DNA of 48,608 nucleotides from a virus. Shown here one piece after another: positions 1 through 8,032 of this stretch. The stretch lies in the IMG/VR virus record IMGVR_UViG_3300044638_005143, positions 1 through 48,608 of that record; one strand, given 5' to 3'. The notes beneath the pieces were generated by a model that was not told where the DNA came from, searched no databases, and saw only the letters and a program-made list of their open reading frames with translations. A program made the translations under genes and the position numbers. Each line of letters starts with the position of its first letter. Within the stretch, counting starts at the first letter, position 1.

Positions 1-281
1 GCTTTTGTTTGATTCCACTGATTTTCTTGGTTAGTTACAATTCTTAAATTTTGTTTTCTATTATCTAATCTATTACCATTTATATGGTCTATTTGCATAT
101 CTTCTGGTGGTTTCATAATTACACGATGCATAAGTAAAGCTTTTTGTTTTCCAAGTTTCATTGAAGAGTATTTCATACAATAACCTTTACTATCAATACG
201 CCACTTCCCCATGCTCTCAAGTATGGGTCTGTCTTCTTCATCAATCAAGACACCATCAGGTATTTTATTCTTTGTTTCCAT
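1..281 (-). CDS. HNH homing endonuclease, 3' end beyond window
   Basis: The frame opens at ATG 281 and runs off the window edge, giving about 93 residues of an incomplete protein. A basic region with a tryptophan-arginine start (GKWRID, GYC) is followed by MHRV and the HNH-type core QIDHINGNRLDNRK and NLRIVT, the standard arrangement of phage freestanding HNH endonucleases (HNH_3 type), which nick or cut DNA to spread themselves. A GAGG Shine-Dalgarno precedes the ATG, and the start overlaps the end of the upstream zinc-finger gene by 17 nt. Any C-terminal DNA-binding domain would lie outside the window. Confidence 0.85.
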   Translation of the reverse strand, partial: METKNKIPDGVLIDEEDRPILESMGKWRIDSKGYCMKYSSMKLGKQKALLMHRVIMKPPEDMQIDHINGNRLDNRKQNLRIVTNQENQWNQTK

Positions 282-519
282 AAAAATCCTCAACAAGTTT
301 TGTTGCTTTTTCCCAACATGATGGGCAGTAAAGATTCACTTTATTCTCAGCATTCTTTACAACAACAAACCACGACTGAACTTGTTCTTTGTTCTTTCTA
401 TCAAATTCTTTCTGACAAGTCAAGCAACAATCTGGAAGACGATCAAACATATTAAGTTTCTGTTTGAGGTCTTTTTCTTTATCTTTATGTGATTTTGCTT
501 CTGGTTTTATTGGTTTCAT
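265..519 (-). CDS. Small zinc-finger protein, function unknown
   Basis: An 84-residue protein with a basic, lysine-rich N-terminus (about residues 1-24). It then has CCLTC near residues 31-35 and CPSCW near 65-69, a four-cysteine zinc-ribbon-like arrangement. ATG 519 overlaps the stop of the adenine methylase gene (ATGA), indicating translational coupling. Its partner and role cannot be told from sequence; a DNA- or RNA-binding role is only an inference from the zinc-binding and basic segments. Confidence 0.75.
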   Translation of the reverse strand: MKPIKPEAKSHKDKEKDLKQKLNMFDRLPDCCLTCQKEFDRKNKEQVQSWFVVVKNAENKVNLYCPSCWEKATKLVEDFYGNKE

Positions 520-1004
520 TTATTACTCATAGTCATCATAATTGGTAGTGTTGGTGGTTTTTTTGGTTCACAAAATTCAACAATCATTGATGGAAATGGG
601 GCAGAATTCTTTTGTCCACCAAACTTTAATCTTCCCTTAATAAAGGTCACGCTCTTAACAAGGATTGGATCCATACAAAACTCATGAAACCATTTTGTAT
701 CAGTTCTTGCTGGCAACAACATTACAACAGTTGTACTTCCCCCGGCAACTTCATGATATGCTTTTTTAACCCAATCATATGTTTTACTATATGGTGGATT
801 AATGAATACTGTTTCACCATGCCAACTTTGGCCTAATCCATTTGTCTGAATTGTATAGTGTTTAGCGCACTTGTTATTTACCCCATCACTTGCCGGATCA
901 AGAGTAAAGTTATATTTCTGATTCAATTTATCAAATATATGCTGTGGCGACGACCATTCATCGCTCTTGTGCGAAAAGAGAACGTTCATATCTTTTTTTA
1001 GCAT
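516..1004 (-). CDS. Phage DNA N6-adenine methyltransferase
   Basis: A 162-residue protein of the phage Dam family (DNA N-6-adenine-methyltransferase, PF05869 type). It begins with the family's SDEWSSPQHIFDKL segment, continues with LDPAS, and contains the catalytic NPPY motif (INPPYS near residues 68-73) that binds the target adenine. It would methylate adenine in phage DNA using S-adenosylmethionine, for protection from host nucleases or for regulation. ATG 1004 has GAGGA close upstream; an internal ATG (residue 6) is a possible alternative. It lies between dUTPase and the zinc-finger gene in one minus-strand operon. Confidence 0.9.
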   Translation of the reverse strand: MLKKDMNVLFSHKSDEWSSPQHIFDKLNQKYNFTLDPASDGVNNKCAKHYTIQTNGLGQSWHGETVFINPPYSKTYDWVKKAYHEVAGGSTTVVMLLPARTDTKWFHEFCMDPILVKSVTFIKGRLKFGGQKNSAPFPSMIVEFCEPKKPPTLPIMMTMSNK

Positions 1005-1010
1005 ACTTCC

Positions 1011-1505
1011 TCATTTCTTGTCTGTTGAGCCAAAACCACGATCACCGCGATCACTTATAGCGATATTATCTTTGTAAAGTTCGTCTCTGTCAACCAAAAT
1101 TGGACGAACATGAATAACTGGGAATAGAACAGCTTGTGCTATTTTATCTCCTGGCTTTATCATTTGCGGCTGCCGCCCGACATTGTGCATTATGATTACA
1201 ACTTCGCCATCGTAACCAGGATCAATTACTCCACCGCCAACAAGAAGTTCTTTTTTAGAACTTACACTACTCCTATTTTTAATTTCTAAACAGAAACCAT
1301 GAGGAATGGCAAAGCGCAAACCGGTTCGCAATTTCATACATTGATTTGGCATAATAACAACACTGCCAGCAGGCATATTTTTTTCATGATCATGCTCATC
1401 AGAATTTACATCTGGTGAAAAAAATAGATCAAGCCCAACATCGCTTGGATTTGCACGTGTTGGATCAAAAGCGTTTTCGTGTGTTGTTGTGTATTCCAGT
1501 AGCAT
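1011..1505 (-). CDS. dut: dUTP diphosphatase (dUTPase)
   Basis: Trimeric-type dUTPase that hydrolyses dUTP to dUMP and pyrophosphate, keeping uracil out of DNA and supplying dUMP for ThyX. Family motifs are present in order: SDVGLDLF (motif 1), NRSSVSSK (motif 2), the GGGVIDPGYDGEV block (motif 3), and the glycine-rich C-terminal DRGFGST (motif 5) that closes over the active site. Two in-frame ATGs exist; the one at 1505 is preferred because GGGAG lies 7 nt upstream and it overlaps the preceding stop as TGATG. An insertion around residues 35-50 (NSDEHDHEK) is longer than in many bacterial homologues. Confidence 0.95.
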   Translation of the reverse strand: MLLEYTTTHENAFDPTRANPSDVGLDLFFSPDVNSDEHDHEKNMPAGSVVIMPNQCMKLRTGLRFAIPHGFCLEIKNRSSVSSKKELLVGGGVIDPGYDGEVVIIMHNVGRQPQMIKPGDKIAQAVLFPVIHVRPILVDRDELYKDNIAISDRGDRGFGSTDKK

Positions 1506-1693
1506 CACCATTCTCCCTTCTTAAATTCCATTTCATATCCACCGAAATCTTCGGTAAGACGCATAAGTTTAACAACAGGTTTACATTCATGCAACATCAC
1601 ACGAAAGTCAATACCCATCATATTTTCACTAATAACTTCTTTTTCTGCTTCCATGCGAGCCTTTCTAATATTACAAAACATAATATCATTCAT
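1505..1693 (-). CDS. Hypothetical protein, 62 aa
   Basis: A small unrecognised protein ending GGYEMEFKKGEW. ATG 1693 overlaps the previous stop by 4 nt (ATGA) and its own stop overlaps the dUTPase start (TGATG). This tight coupling on both sides supports it as a real gene. No domain could be assigned. Confidence 0.6.
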   Translation of the reverse strand: MNDIMFCNIRKARMEAEKEVISENMMGIDFRVMLHECKPVVKLMRLTEDFGGYEMEFKKGEW

Positions 1694-1869
1694 GAATTTT
1701 CAACTTTCTTTTTTAGTTCTGATAGTAGACGATTTACATTTTCAATATTTCTCATATGAGAATTTGCATCAATATATTCTCGTGATGTAAGAGAGAAATT
1801 ATATGATTTCATTGTTCTTTCAATATTTGTAAAAAATGCGAGCAGTTCTTCTTTTAGTTTCTTATCCAT
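1690..1869 (-). CDS. Hypothetical protein, 59 aa
   Basis: An open frame of 59 codons fills the gap between dnaE and the next gene. It starts at ATG 1869, 4 nt after the dnaE stop, and overlaps the following start by 4 nt. The product is predicted to be mostly helical and charged, beginning MDKKLKEELL and ending LLSELKKKVENS. It matches no family that I recognise. Position and exact fit between coupled genes are the main evidence. Confidence 0.6.
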   Translation of the reverse strand: MDKKLKEELLAFFTNIERTMKSYNFSLTSREYIDANSHMRNIENVNRLLSELKKKVENS

Positions 1870-1872
1870 GTT

Positions 1873-4800
1873 TCACCCAATAAGTTTAAATGATTTACCG
1901 ATAGAGCGTGTACTAAATCCCCAATCTTCCTGATAGTCAAGCTTTGCAACATAAGGATGATTGAGGTGAATCACATCTTTCTTTGGATCATAACTCCAGC
2001 ACTTGATTTTTGTTACAATATTCGTTTCGTCAATCGCTTCAACAATCAAATAATGTTTTCCATTCTTTGTTGTTTTCTTTTCAAGCGCTTTTGGAATAAA
2101 CCAGCAAATACCAAGTTCTGCATCATATTCTCCAAGAGGAGGAACCATCTTTTCGGCAAGTTTCTTTTGAATTTCCTCGGAGACTATCATATTGATTGGA
2201 TACACTCCTGTCAACTCCAAAGTGTTCAAAATCTTTTCATCTCTGCTGAAATCACCTTCTGGTGCATAAGTTTTAATATTCTCTACCAGATTATCTGGTT
2301 TACGAGGACGATCAACAGCAATAGCAGACCAGAAATGTTTTGCTCCTGTAAAACGACTATCCATTAAACTTACAAGTGCTTCACTACGACAAAGAGCATC
2401 AACATTCTTCTTATTCAGTTTGCTATAACTGATTCGTGGATGGAAAAGGAAATCCTCAACTGTCTTAAATGGACGATGATCAAGAATTTCTTTAATTGCA
2501 GCATCACCAACACCTTTAATAGCTGAAAGTGGCTGAATTAATGTTTTTCCATCTTCGCTAATTTCCCATACGTTACCAGATTTATTTACATCAACACCTT
2601 GAACAATAAATCCGGCAGCTTTTACAATATTTACTGCTTTTTCTTTCTTACTGTCTGGCTGACTATCAAGGTAAGCAGCAAGCCACTCGCTTGGATAATA
2701 ATTGTATAGCCAAGCACATTGAAAAGAAATGATAGAATAGCTGACAGCGTGAGATTTATTAAATCCATATCCAGAGAAGTAAATAAACTTCTGCCACAGT
2801 TTTTCACCAATATCTTTTCCAATGCCCCTATCTACACAACCATTAACAAACTTATCATGTAGTTTTTCTTTTACTTCTGCTTCTTTTCCGGTTCCTTTCT
2901 TGGTCAATACCTTTCGTAGAGAGTTGCCCTCATCAAGAGAAATATCACGACCAAGTTTGTGAGCAAGAAGAGCAATTTGTTCTTGGAAGACGAGGTATCC
3001 ATATGTTTCGCTTGTTGCCTCTTTGATCAATTCATGTTCATAAACAACATCATCTGGATTATGCTTACTTTCGGCAAATGATTTATCAACGCCTGCCGAT
3101 AGAGGACCGGGACGGAAAATAGAGGTAATAGAAGAAATATCAACGATATTGTTTGGTTTTACTCGCTGACAAAAGTTCTGTGCTCCACTTTCTGTAAATT
3201 GGAATACACCTGCCCATTTACCAGCATGGAAGATATTTTCATATACATTCTTATCGTTCATATCCAATACATCTGGATGTAGATTCTTCATATAAAAATC
3301 TTTCACATCATTGAACGTTGGGTTCTTTACACCCTTATGGCGACGAAGAATATGCTGAATACACTTCTCAATCATGTTAAGAGTTTCAAGGCCAAGAACG
3401 TCAAATTTAATGAAACCCATTGGCTCAAGATGACGAACGTTTTGACCTTCACTCCACGGTGTTTGACGAACACCTTTGCTATTGATTAGTGGCATCCACT
3501 GATCAAGGTTTTCACCTACTACAATACCACCAGCATGACGAGACGCTGAACGAATTGAACCATGTAGCTGTTCAATATGCGTTTTGATATGTGGATATGT
3601 AGCAAGGAATGTTTGAAGGGTTGGTGAATATTTCATCACTTCTTCAAATGTTGGATTATAAATACCAGCAGTAATTCCATGCTCTGCTTTTGCAAGTGGA
3701 GTAGCTTCAAAAAGCATTTTATTGGTTACAGCATTTACTTCCTGGAAATCAACACCATAGAACTTACTAATATCCTTGATTAGTGAACGCAACTGTAGTG
3801 TATTCCAATTGGTGATTGGAACAACATTATTCTTTCCCCACTCGTCAATAAGGTTTTGCTTCAAACCCATAGCATCACTTACATCATAGTCAATATCGGG
3901 ATAATCTGTTGCTGTCTTTGAAAGGAAACGCTCAAATTGAAGACCGTGCCTAATAGGGTCAACTTGTGTAATTCCAAGAACATAAGACACAAGAGCACCT
4001 GCCGCAGAACCACGACCGGGACCAGTAATATAACTTTGGTTTGCGCGATCAGAAATAGCTTTCATTGTCAAGAAATACTTGGCAAATCCACGCTCTTTGA
4101 TTACATCAAGTTCACGCAATAGGCGATCATGATATTCTTTATTACTCCACTTCTTCATGTCTCGCAAACCTGCTTCGGCAAGTTCGTCAAGCACTTGCTC
4201 GGCAGTTTTATCTTTTGGAAGAATAAAATTTGGAAGACGAACAGTATTATCTGGAATAAATTCTTCAATACGATTGTGAGCAATATTCCAGGTTTCCTCA
4301 ATTGTATTGAGGACAAAGTTGTCATCGTACTTTACGCCACACTTTGCAGAATATTTCTTATACGCTTCCCACATCTGATCGCCATTCTTTGGGTATAGCG
4401 TATATTCCATATCATCAACACTATCTGGAAGTGTAGTGTCCATATTCTTGCTTCCAAGGAAGCCAAGTTTCTTGTAAATCTCGCGGTCCTTCCATGCACC
4501 GGGAGTTGGATAGTGACTATCACCGGTAGAAATAACTTTAATACCGAATTCTTCACAAACTCGGATAATAAGCCTATTCAATTTATGTTGTTCAAGAATG
4601 CCATTCCATTGAACTTCGCCATACCAACGATCACCAAAAATATCAATCATCTTGCGTGAAGTTTCACGCATAGCATTTAGTACAGCGTCATCACCGTTTT
4701 CCCAATTTTCCCAAAAGTCAGTAGCATACACTCCACCAAGACAGGCAGAAGATGCAATAATACCTTCGTTGAATTGCTTCAACATTTCATAGTCAATACG

Positions 4801-5289
4801 AGGAAAACGATAATAGTTTTCGTCAGCAAAACTCTTGCTGATGAGTGTGAAAAGATTATTCAGACCTTTCTGATTTTGTGCGAGAAGAACAAGGTGGGAA
4901 CGCCGATTGAGAATACTCTTTTTAGTCTTCTTTGTCTCTTCTTCGTTCTCAACAATCGCTCCGGTGATCTCCTCGTCCTCTTTTTTGCTTTTTGTAGTTT
5001 TTTCAATTTCTTCCTTGTCTTTCCGCCATTGTGCGATAGATGGATTGAAATACATTTCACAGCCATAGATCCCTTTGATCTGGCGTCCTTCTTTGTTCAT
5101 TTTTTTAATATGAATAACTTGCCCCGCCAAAGCATTCATATTCCCGTGATCTGTGATGGCAAAAGCATCCAGTCCATTTTCATAGGCAAAATCCAAATGT
5201 TCATCAGGCATACCAAGCCCATCGTGGATACTATAGCCAGTATGCGAATGAAGACCGACGAATTTGATTTTAGAAATCTTGCGTTCCAT
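1873..5289 (-). CDS. dnaE: DNA polymerase III alpha subunit (DnaE type)
   Basis: Replicative C-family polymerase, 1138 residues, close to bacterial DnaE length. An N-terminal PHP domain keeps a full metal-ligand set: H14-S-H16, D47-H48, E78, H132 and D257-S-H259. Then come the palm signatures GPGRGSAAGALVSYVLG (423-439) and PDIDYD (464-469, catalytic aspartates), the GYGFNKSHA segment, a helix-hairpin-helix (IKGVGDAA), and a C-terminal OB-like region. T4 relatives normally use a family B polymerase (gp43), so this is an unusual replacement. The intact PHP site suggests possible built-in proofreading (inference). The GTGGAG ribosome site lies inside the 3' end of the adjacent LAGLIDADG endonuclease gene. 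Confidence 0.95.
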   Translation of the reverse strand: MERKISKIKFVGLHSHTGYSIHDGLGMPDEHLDFAYENGLDAFAITDHGNMNALAGQVIHIKKMNKEGRQIKGIYGCEMYFNPSIAQWRKDKEEIEKTTKSKKEDEEITGAIVENEEETKKTKKSILNRRSHLVLLAQNQKGLNNLFTLISKSFADENYYRFPRIDYEMLKQFNEGIIASSACLGGVYATDFWENWENGDDAVLNAMRETSRKMIDIFGDRWYGEVQWNGILEQHKLNRLIIRVCEEFGIKVISTGDSHYPTPGAWKDREIYKKLGFLGSKNMDTTLPDSVDDMEYTLYPKNGDQMWEAYKKYSAKCGVKYDDNFVLNTIEETWNIAHNRIEEFIPDNTVRLPNFILPKDKTAEQVLDELAEAGLRDMKKWSNKEYHDRLLRELDVIKERGFAKYFLTMKAISDRANQSYITGPGRGSAAGALVSYVLGITQVDPIRHGLQFERFLSKTATDYPDIDYDVSDAMGLKQNLIDEWGKNNVVPITNWNTLQLRSLIKDISKFYGVDFQEVNAVTNKMLFEATPLAKAEHGITAGIYNPTFEEVMKYSPTLQTFLATYPHIKTHIEQLHGSIRSASRHAGGIVVGENLDQWMPLINSKGVRQTPWSEGQNVRHLEPMGFIKFDVLGLETLNMIEKCIQHILRRHKGVKNPTFNDVKDFYMKNLHPDVLDMNDKNVYENIFHAGKWAGVFQFTESGAQNFCQRVKPNNIVDISSITSIFRPGPLSAGVDKSFAESKHNPDDVVYEHELIKEATSETYGYLVFQEQIALLAHKLGRDISLDEGNSLRKVLTKKGTGKEAEVKEKLHDKFVNGCVDRGIGKDIGEKLWQKFIYFSGYGFNKSHAVSYSIISFQCAWLYNYYPSEWLAAYLDSQPDSKKEKAVNIVKAAGFIVQGVDVNKSGNVWEISEDGKTLIQPLSAIKGVGDAAIKEILDHRPFKTVEDFLFHPRISYSKLNKKNVDALCRSEALVSLMDSRFTGAKHFWSAIAVDRPRKPDNLVENIKTYAPEGDFSRDEKILNTLELTGVYPINMIVSEEIQKKLAEKMVPPLGEYDAELGICWFIPKALEKKTTKNGKHYLIVEAIDETNIVTKIKCWSYDPKKDVIHLNHPYVAKLDYQEDWGFSTRSIGKSFKLIG

Positions 5290-6067
5290 TAATTAAACTC
5301 CACTTTCTTTCTAATTTCGGTATTTGATAATCTTTTATTCTATTAAAAATAGTTATAAATGTTTTACCATTAAAACAAAGTTTATAAACATTCTTATGTT
5401 TTTGTATTTTTGGAAGAACAATATTTAACTCTTTTTCAAGAACTTCCTTGAACCATATCATCATTTCTTCTGTTCCTATTATCGCAGAATTTATATAATG
5501 ATATTTTTCTTTATATATCGTTTCGTAAATTGTACCATCTCCATCTAAATAACCAACAAAAAAAGATAAAATTAAATCTATATCATTTAATTTTGGTGGC
5601 TTCAGTATTAATGATTTTTTTGGAACTATATTAAAATTCTTCATTAAATCTTCATATATTTTACGAGAATTAATTGATAGTACAGCAGCACCAGAATAAT
5701 TTTTAATTTCTCCAGAATATTCAATATCTTGTTTTAATTTATTCAAATGTTCTTTATCGCCATTTTGCAGACAAACATAGGTTCTATAATCTTTTTTTCT
5801 TACATTTCCATCTGCTGCTAAAAATCCAGCCCAATAACAATTTAAAATATTTGGAACTTTAAAAAAACTTTCATTTATCTCATATTGTCTCTTGTGAGAC
5901 ATTTTGTTGTTTCCACAACCTTTTGAGTTATATAAAGACAATTTCCTAACTTGATTTGAAACAGATTCAATAGTTCTCTGTAAATTGACTGCTATCTCTT
6001 TATAAGAAATTAACTCGTAATTTTGTTTTAAATAAATATTTTCTTGTTCAGTCCATCTTTTACCCAT
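5270..6067 (-). CDS. Freestanding LAGLIDADG homing endonuclease
   Basis: A 265-residue monomeric two-motif endonuclease. The first motif is YWAGFLAADGNV (78-89) and the second FFVGYLDGDGTI (169-180); acidic residues close both, as needed for metal-dependent double-strand cutting. Residues 4-45 form a Myb/HTH-like segment (RWTEQEN, YKEIAVNLQRT) that may add DNA binding. ATG 6067 has GGAG 8 nt upstream. The last 20 nt overlap the dnaE start in another frame and hold the dnaE ribosome site, so it sits directly against its probable target. It is not an intein, because dnaE is an uninterrupted separate frame. Confidence 0.93.
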   Translation of the reverse strand: MGKRWTEQENIYLKQNYELISYKEIAVNLQRTIESVSNQVRKLSLYNSKGCGNNKMSHKRQYEINESFFKVPNILNCYWAGFLAADGNVRKKDYRTYVCLQNGDKEHLNKLKQDIEYSGEIKNYSGAAVLSINSRKIYEDLMKNFNIVPKKSLILKPPKLNDIDLILSFFVGYLDGDGTIYETIYKEKYHYINSAIIGTEEMMIWFKEVLEKELNIVLPKIQKHKNVYKLCFNGKTFITIFNRIKDYQIPKLERKWSLINGTQDF

Positions 6068-6124
6068 ACATTTCTCTCCTACTATATTTAGGCGTTGAAA
6101 TGTATTTTACCACAAAAGATAAAT

Positions 6125-6439
6125 TTATTTAAACACCTCACCATCAACTTCATCTTCATAGAAATAGTATTCTTTACCATCAACTTGTGAATACCAGATA
6201 TAACCATTATCATTTTCTGTTGAATTTTCTTTAAAAATTTCACTATGTTTTTCAACCTCCGTGATAATACCATAGGTATTATTAAGGCGAAGGTGAAGGC
6301 GAAGGAGAAGGAGAGGGCGAGGGAGAAGGCGAGGGCGAAGGCGAGGGAGAGGGAGAGGGCGAGGGAGAGGGCGAGGGTGAAGGAGAGGGAGAGGGCGAAT
6401 ATTTTTTACAAGAACAAGTTCGCCAACTTGATATTTCAT
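6125..6439 (-). CDS. Small MKYQVG-type protein interrupted by hexamer repeat
   Basis: About 104 residues. The N-terminus MKYQVGELVLVKNI matches the next gene upstream (6527-6709), so the two are paralogues of a small beta-rich phage family. After residue 14 a run of 38 residues made only of R, P, L and H follows, encoded by the GGNGAR/YTCNCC repeat. The frame then resumes as NNTYGIITEVEKHSEIF and ends with a YYFYEDE acidic tail. The start at ATG 6439 is chosen by comparison with the paralogue. The repeat is a whole number of codons, so both halves stay in frame. Function is unknown. Confidence 0.65.
   Translation of the reverse strand: MKYQVGELVLVKNIRPLPLLHPRPLPRPLPLPRLRPRLLPRPLLLLRLHLRLNNTYGIITEVEKHSEIFKENSTENDNGYIWYSQVDGKEYYFYEDEVDGEVFK
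6286..6399. repeat. 19-unit GGNGAR hexanucleotide tandem repeat
   Basis: Nineteen consecutive 6-bp units on the plus strand fit GGNGAR exactly (N is C, A or T, never G; R is A or G). Substitutions fall only at every third base. In one minus-strand frame this encodes (Ser-Pro)19 and in one plus-strand frame (Gly-Glu)19, and in both frames all variation is synonymous. In the frame actually joined to the flanking gene the changes alter amino acids. Confidence 0.97.
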
Positions 6440-6443
6440 ATTT

Positions 6444-6515
6444 TCACCAAATAGAAAAGCCCGAATGGGCATGAAGTCCAACAAACTTAATCTTGGACAC
6501 TTTACGATCAGTCAT
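6444..6515 (-). pseudogene. Remnant of a second dnaE 5' end
   Basis: Reading from ATG 6515, 23 codons give MTDRKVSKIKFVGLHAHSGF then SIW and a TGA stop. This aligns with the start of the intact DnaE, MERKISKIKFVGLHSHTGYS, including the PHP His-x-His motif, then the similarity ends abruptly. A good ribosome site (ACGAGG, 5 nt before ATG) is still present. Codons differ widely from the intact copy, so this is not a recent duplication but the residue of a diverged allele. The stop is followed within 5 nt by the start of the MKYQVG-type gene. Confidence 0.85.
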
Positions 6516-6526
6516 TTAAACCTCGT

Positions 6527-6709
6527 TTATTTAACTACGGGAAAATACTTTGTACCAGGATGTTTCTTTAACATCCAATCTATTTCATAAGTCCAAAGCT
6601 TCATGCTTTTTTTATCTGCTTGAAGCACAATATATTTGCGTTTCTCTCTGCTTACAATAGTCCAAAGAACTCCATTGTGCAAGATGAGATCGCCAACTTG
6701 ATATTTCAA
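6527..6709 (-). CDS. Small MKYQVG-type protein, TTG start
   Basis: A 60-residue protein starting with the MKYQVGDLIL motif shared with the gene at 6125-6439. The start codon is TTG at 6709, one base past the preceding stop, with no strong Shine-Dalgarno, so translation probably depends on coupling. The small beta-rich sequence with VGDLIL resembles KOW/SH3-like small phage proteins, but this is only a resemblance. Function unknown. Confidence 0.6.
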   Translation of the reverse strand: MKYQVGDLILHNGVLWTIVSREKRKYIVLQADKKSMKLWTYEIDWMLKKHPGTKYFPVVK

Positions 6710-6710
6710 G

Positions 6711-7079
6711 TCACACTTCGCTTTTACCTGACCAATTTATTGTAAGAATTTGTGCTTTAGAATTAGTTACAACGAAAAATTCTTTATATTTATATTTGAA
6801 CTGATTTGCAAGCTCAAAAAAGCAAGCTTTACTCAATTTAGTACAGTCATAATCAAATTCAACTTTACCTTGTTGAGCATATTTTTGAATATACCTTGCA
6901 ATATCATTGATATATAGAGGAATACTTTTTAGTTCGCTCTGTGTGATTGGCTTTTCCGAGACAATCATGGCTTGACGAGCCTTCTTTGTTATTTCCTTGA
7001 TTTTTTCAAAGTCAAGTTCATCCTCCATTTTAGGAGAACGAGCAATAAGTTTTTTTTCTTCTGTTAGAGCCATTTCCAT
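6711..7079 (-). CDS. Hypothetical protein, 122 aa
   Basis: The open frame extends further upstream, but ATG 7079 has a perfect GGAGG 4 nt before it and is taken as the start; the longer form would overlap the nucleotidyltransferase-like gene. The N-terminal part (EEKKLIARSPKMEDELDFEKI) is charged and helical; the C-terminal half is mixed and ends KAQILTINWSGKSEV. No family recognised. It lies just upstream of the MKYQVG-type gene in the same operon. Confidence 0.65.
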   Translation of the reverse strand: MEMALTEEKKLIARSPKMEDELDFEKIKEITKKARQAMIVSEKPITQSELKSIPLYINDIARYIQKYAQQGKVEFDYDCTKLSKACFFELANQFKYKYKEFFVVTNSKAQILTINWSGKSEV

Positions 7080-7096
7080 AATTCCTCCAAAAGTAA

Positions 7097-8032
7097 TTAC
7101 TCTTCCAAATCTTCTTTGTCCACAGCAATTGGACTCCATTCATGATATTTAAAGAACTTTGGCCTATACACTAAACGACTGTTTTCGGAACGCATAAATT
7201 CTTGATAATTTCTCCACGAATCTATGCGGGAATACCATGCAGTTTGGCCCACATTGTTGCCCTCAAGTGTAGCACACCCAAAGACCTTGTCAAGTGAGAA
7301 GGAACGCGCACTATATTGTTTTTCAAAAGGCAACCTCTCTTGCGTCATACGCCGTGTTTCTTCATTAAAACTGACATTTGTATACATTCCTGTTCCTTCT
7401 GATCTTATAACTCTGCGAAACTTTTTAAAATCTTCTTTGTCAAATGTAAATGGCAGATATTCTCCATCACGAATGGTCTTACCATCATATTCCATATAAA
7501 AATTTTTAGGAGAACTTATAAGAGAACGATTTTGATAAATGGAATCAAGCGATACAAGACCATATGGAAATGATACAAAATATTTATCTGGAACAACCCA
7601 AGAACTTATAGTTTTTGATATATGAAATGCTCGTAATGAACCATAAATAACACTCCAAGCAAGACAATCTCTGCGATCACGGTCTTTTGGATGAATAGGC
7701 ACATAATATATTGATGTTTCTTTTACTTGATCGCTCGCCATTCGTTGTTTAAATCTTGATTGCAAAAGAGAACCATACTCAAATATCCAATCACCTATAC
7801 GATCGCGTAAAATGGGCTGCATTTCACGATGAGCAACGATCCATATGCTTTCACATCCCGCATATGTGCATTGCAACACGGCCTGTTCTACTGCTGTTAA
7901 ATTATCAGCAACTGGCATAAGACAATCATGCCAAGGAAATTTAAAGTCAAGTTTTTGACCTGCTACTGGAACAATACCAGCAAGATGAAATGCCATAACA
8001 TCTTTTTTACCGTCTTCTATATCAGTCAGCAT
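7097..8032 (-). CDS. Nucleotidyltransferase-like protein
   Basis: A 311-residue protein whose first 110 residues look like a sugar-nucleotidyltransferase Rossmann fold: AGIVPVAG near residue 18, then CLMPVADNLTAVEQAV and GCESIWIVAHREMQ. The usual lysine of the family's PKxL motif is replaced (FPWHDCLMPV), so catalysis is uncertain. A conserved-looking block YYVPIHPKDRDRRDCLAWSV follows. I recall similar genes in marine T4-like phages annotated as nucleotidyltransferase or hypothetical. ATG 8032 has AGGA 8 nt upstream and overlaps the previous gene by 11 nt. Substrate is unknown. Confidence 0.7.
   Translation of the reverse strand: MLTDIEDGKKDVMAFHLAGIVPVAGQKLDFKFPWHDCLMPVADNLTAVEQAVLQCTYAGCESIWIVAHREMQPILRDRIGDWIFEYGSLLQSRFKQRMASDQVKETSIYYVPIHPKDRDRRDCLAWSVIYGSLRAFHISKTISSWVVPDKYFVSFPYGLVSLDSIYQNRSLISSPKNFYMEYDGKTIRDGEYLPFTFDKEDFKKFRRVIRSEGTGMYTNVSFNEETRRMTQERLPFEKQYSARSFSLDKVFGCATLEGNNVGQTAWYSRIDSWRNYQEFMRSENSRLVYRPKFFKYHEWSPIAVDKEDLEE

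Noticed and set aside
1873-6067. Intein or intron in dnaE
   Set aside because: The LAGLIDADG frame ends within the first 20 nt of dnaE in another frame, and DnaE is continuous through all conserved motifs, so the endonuclease is freestanding and not spliced.
6286-6399. CRISPR array
   Set aside because: The repeat is a contiguous 6-bp array without spacers.
7080-7139. Longer start of the 122-aa gene
   Set aside because: It would overlap the nucleotidyltransferase-like gene by 43 nt; ATG 7079 has a perfect GGAGG at 4 nt.
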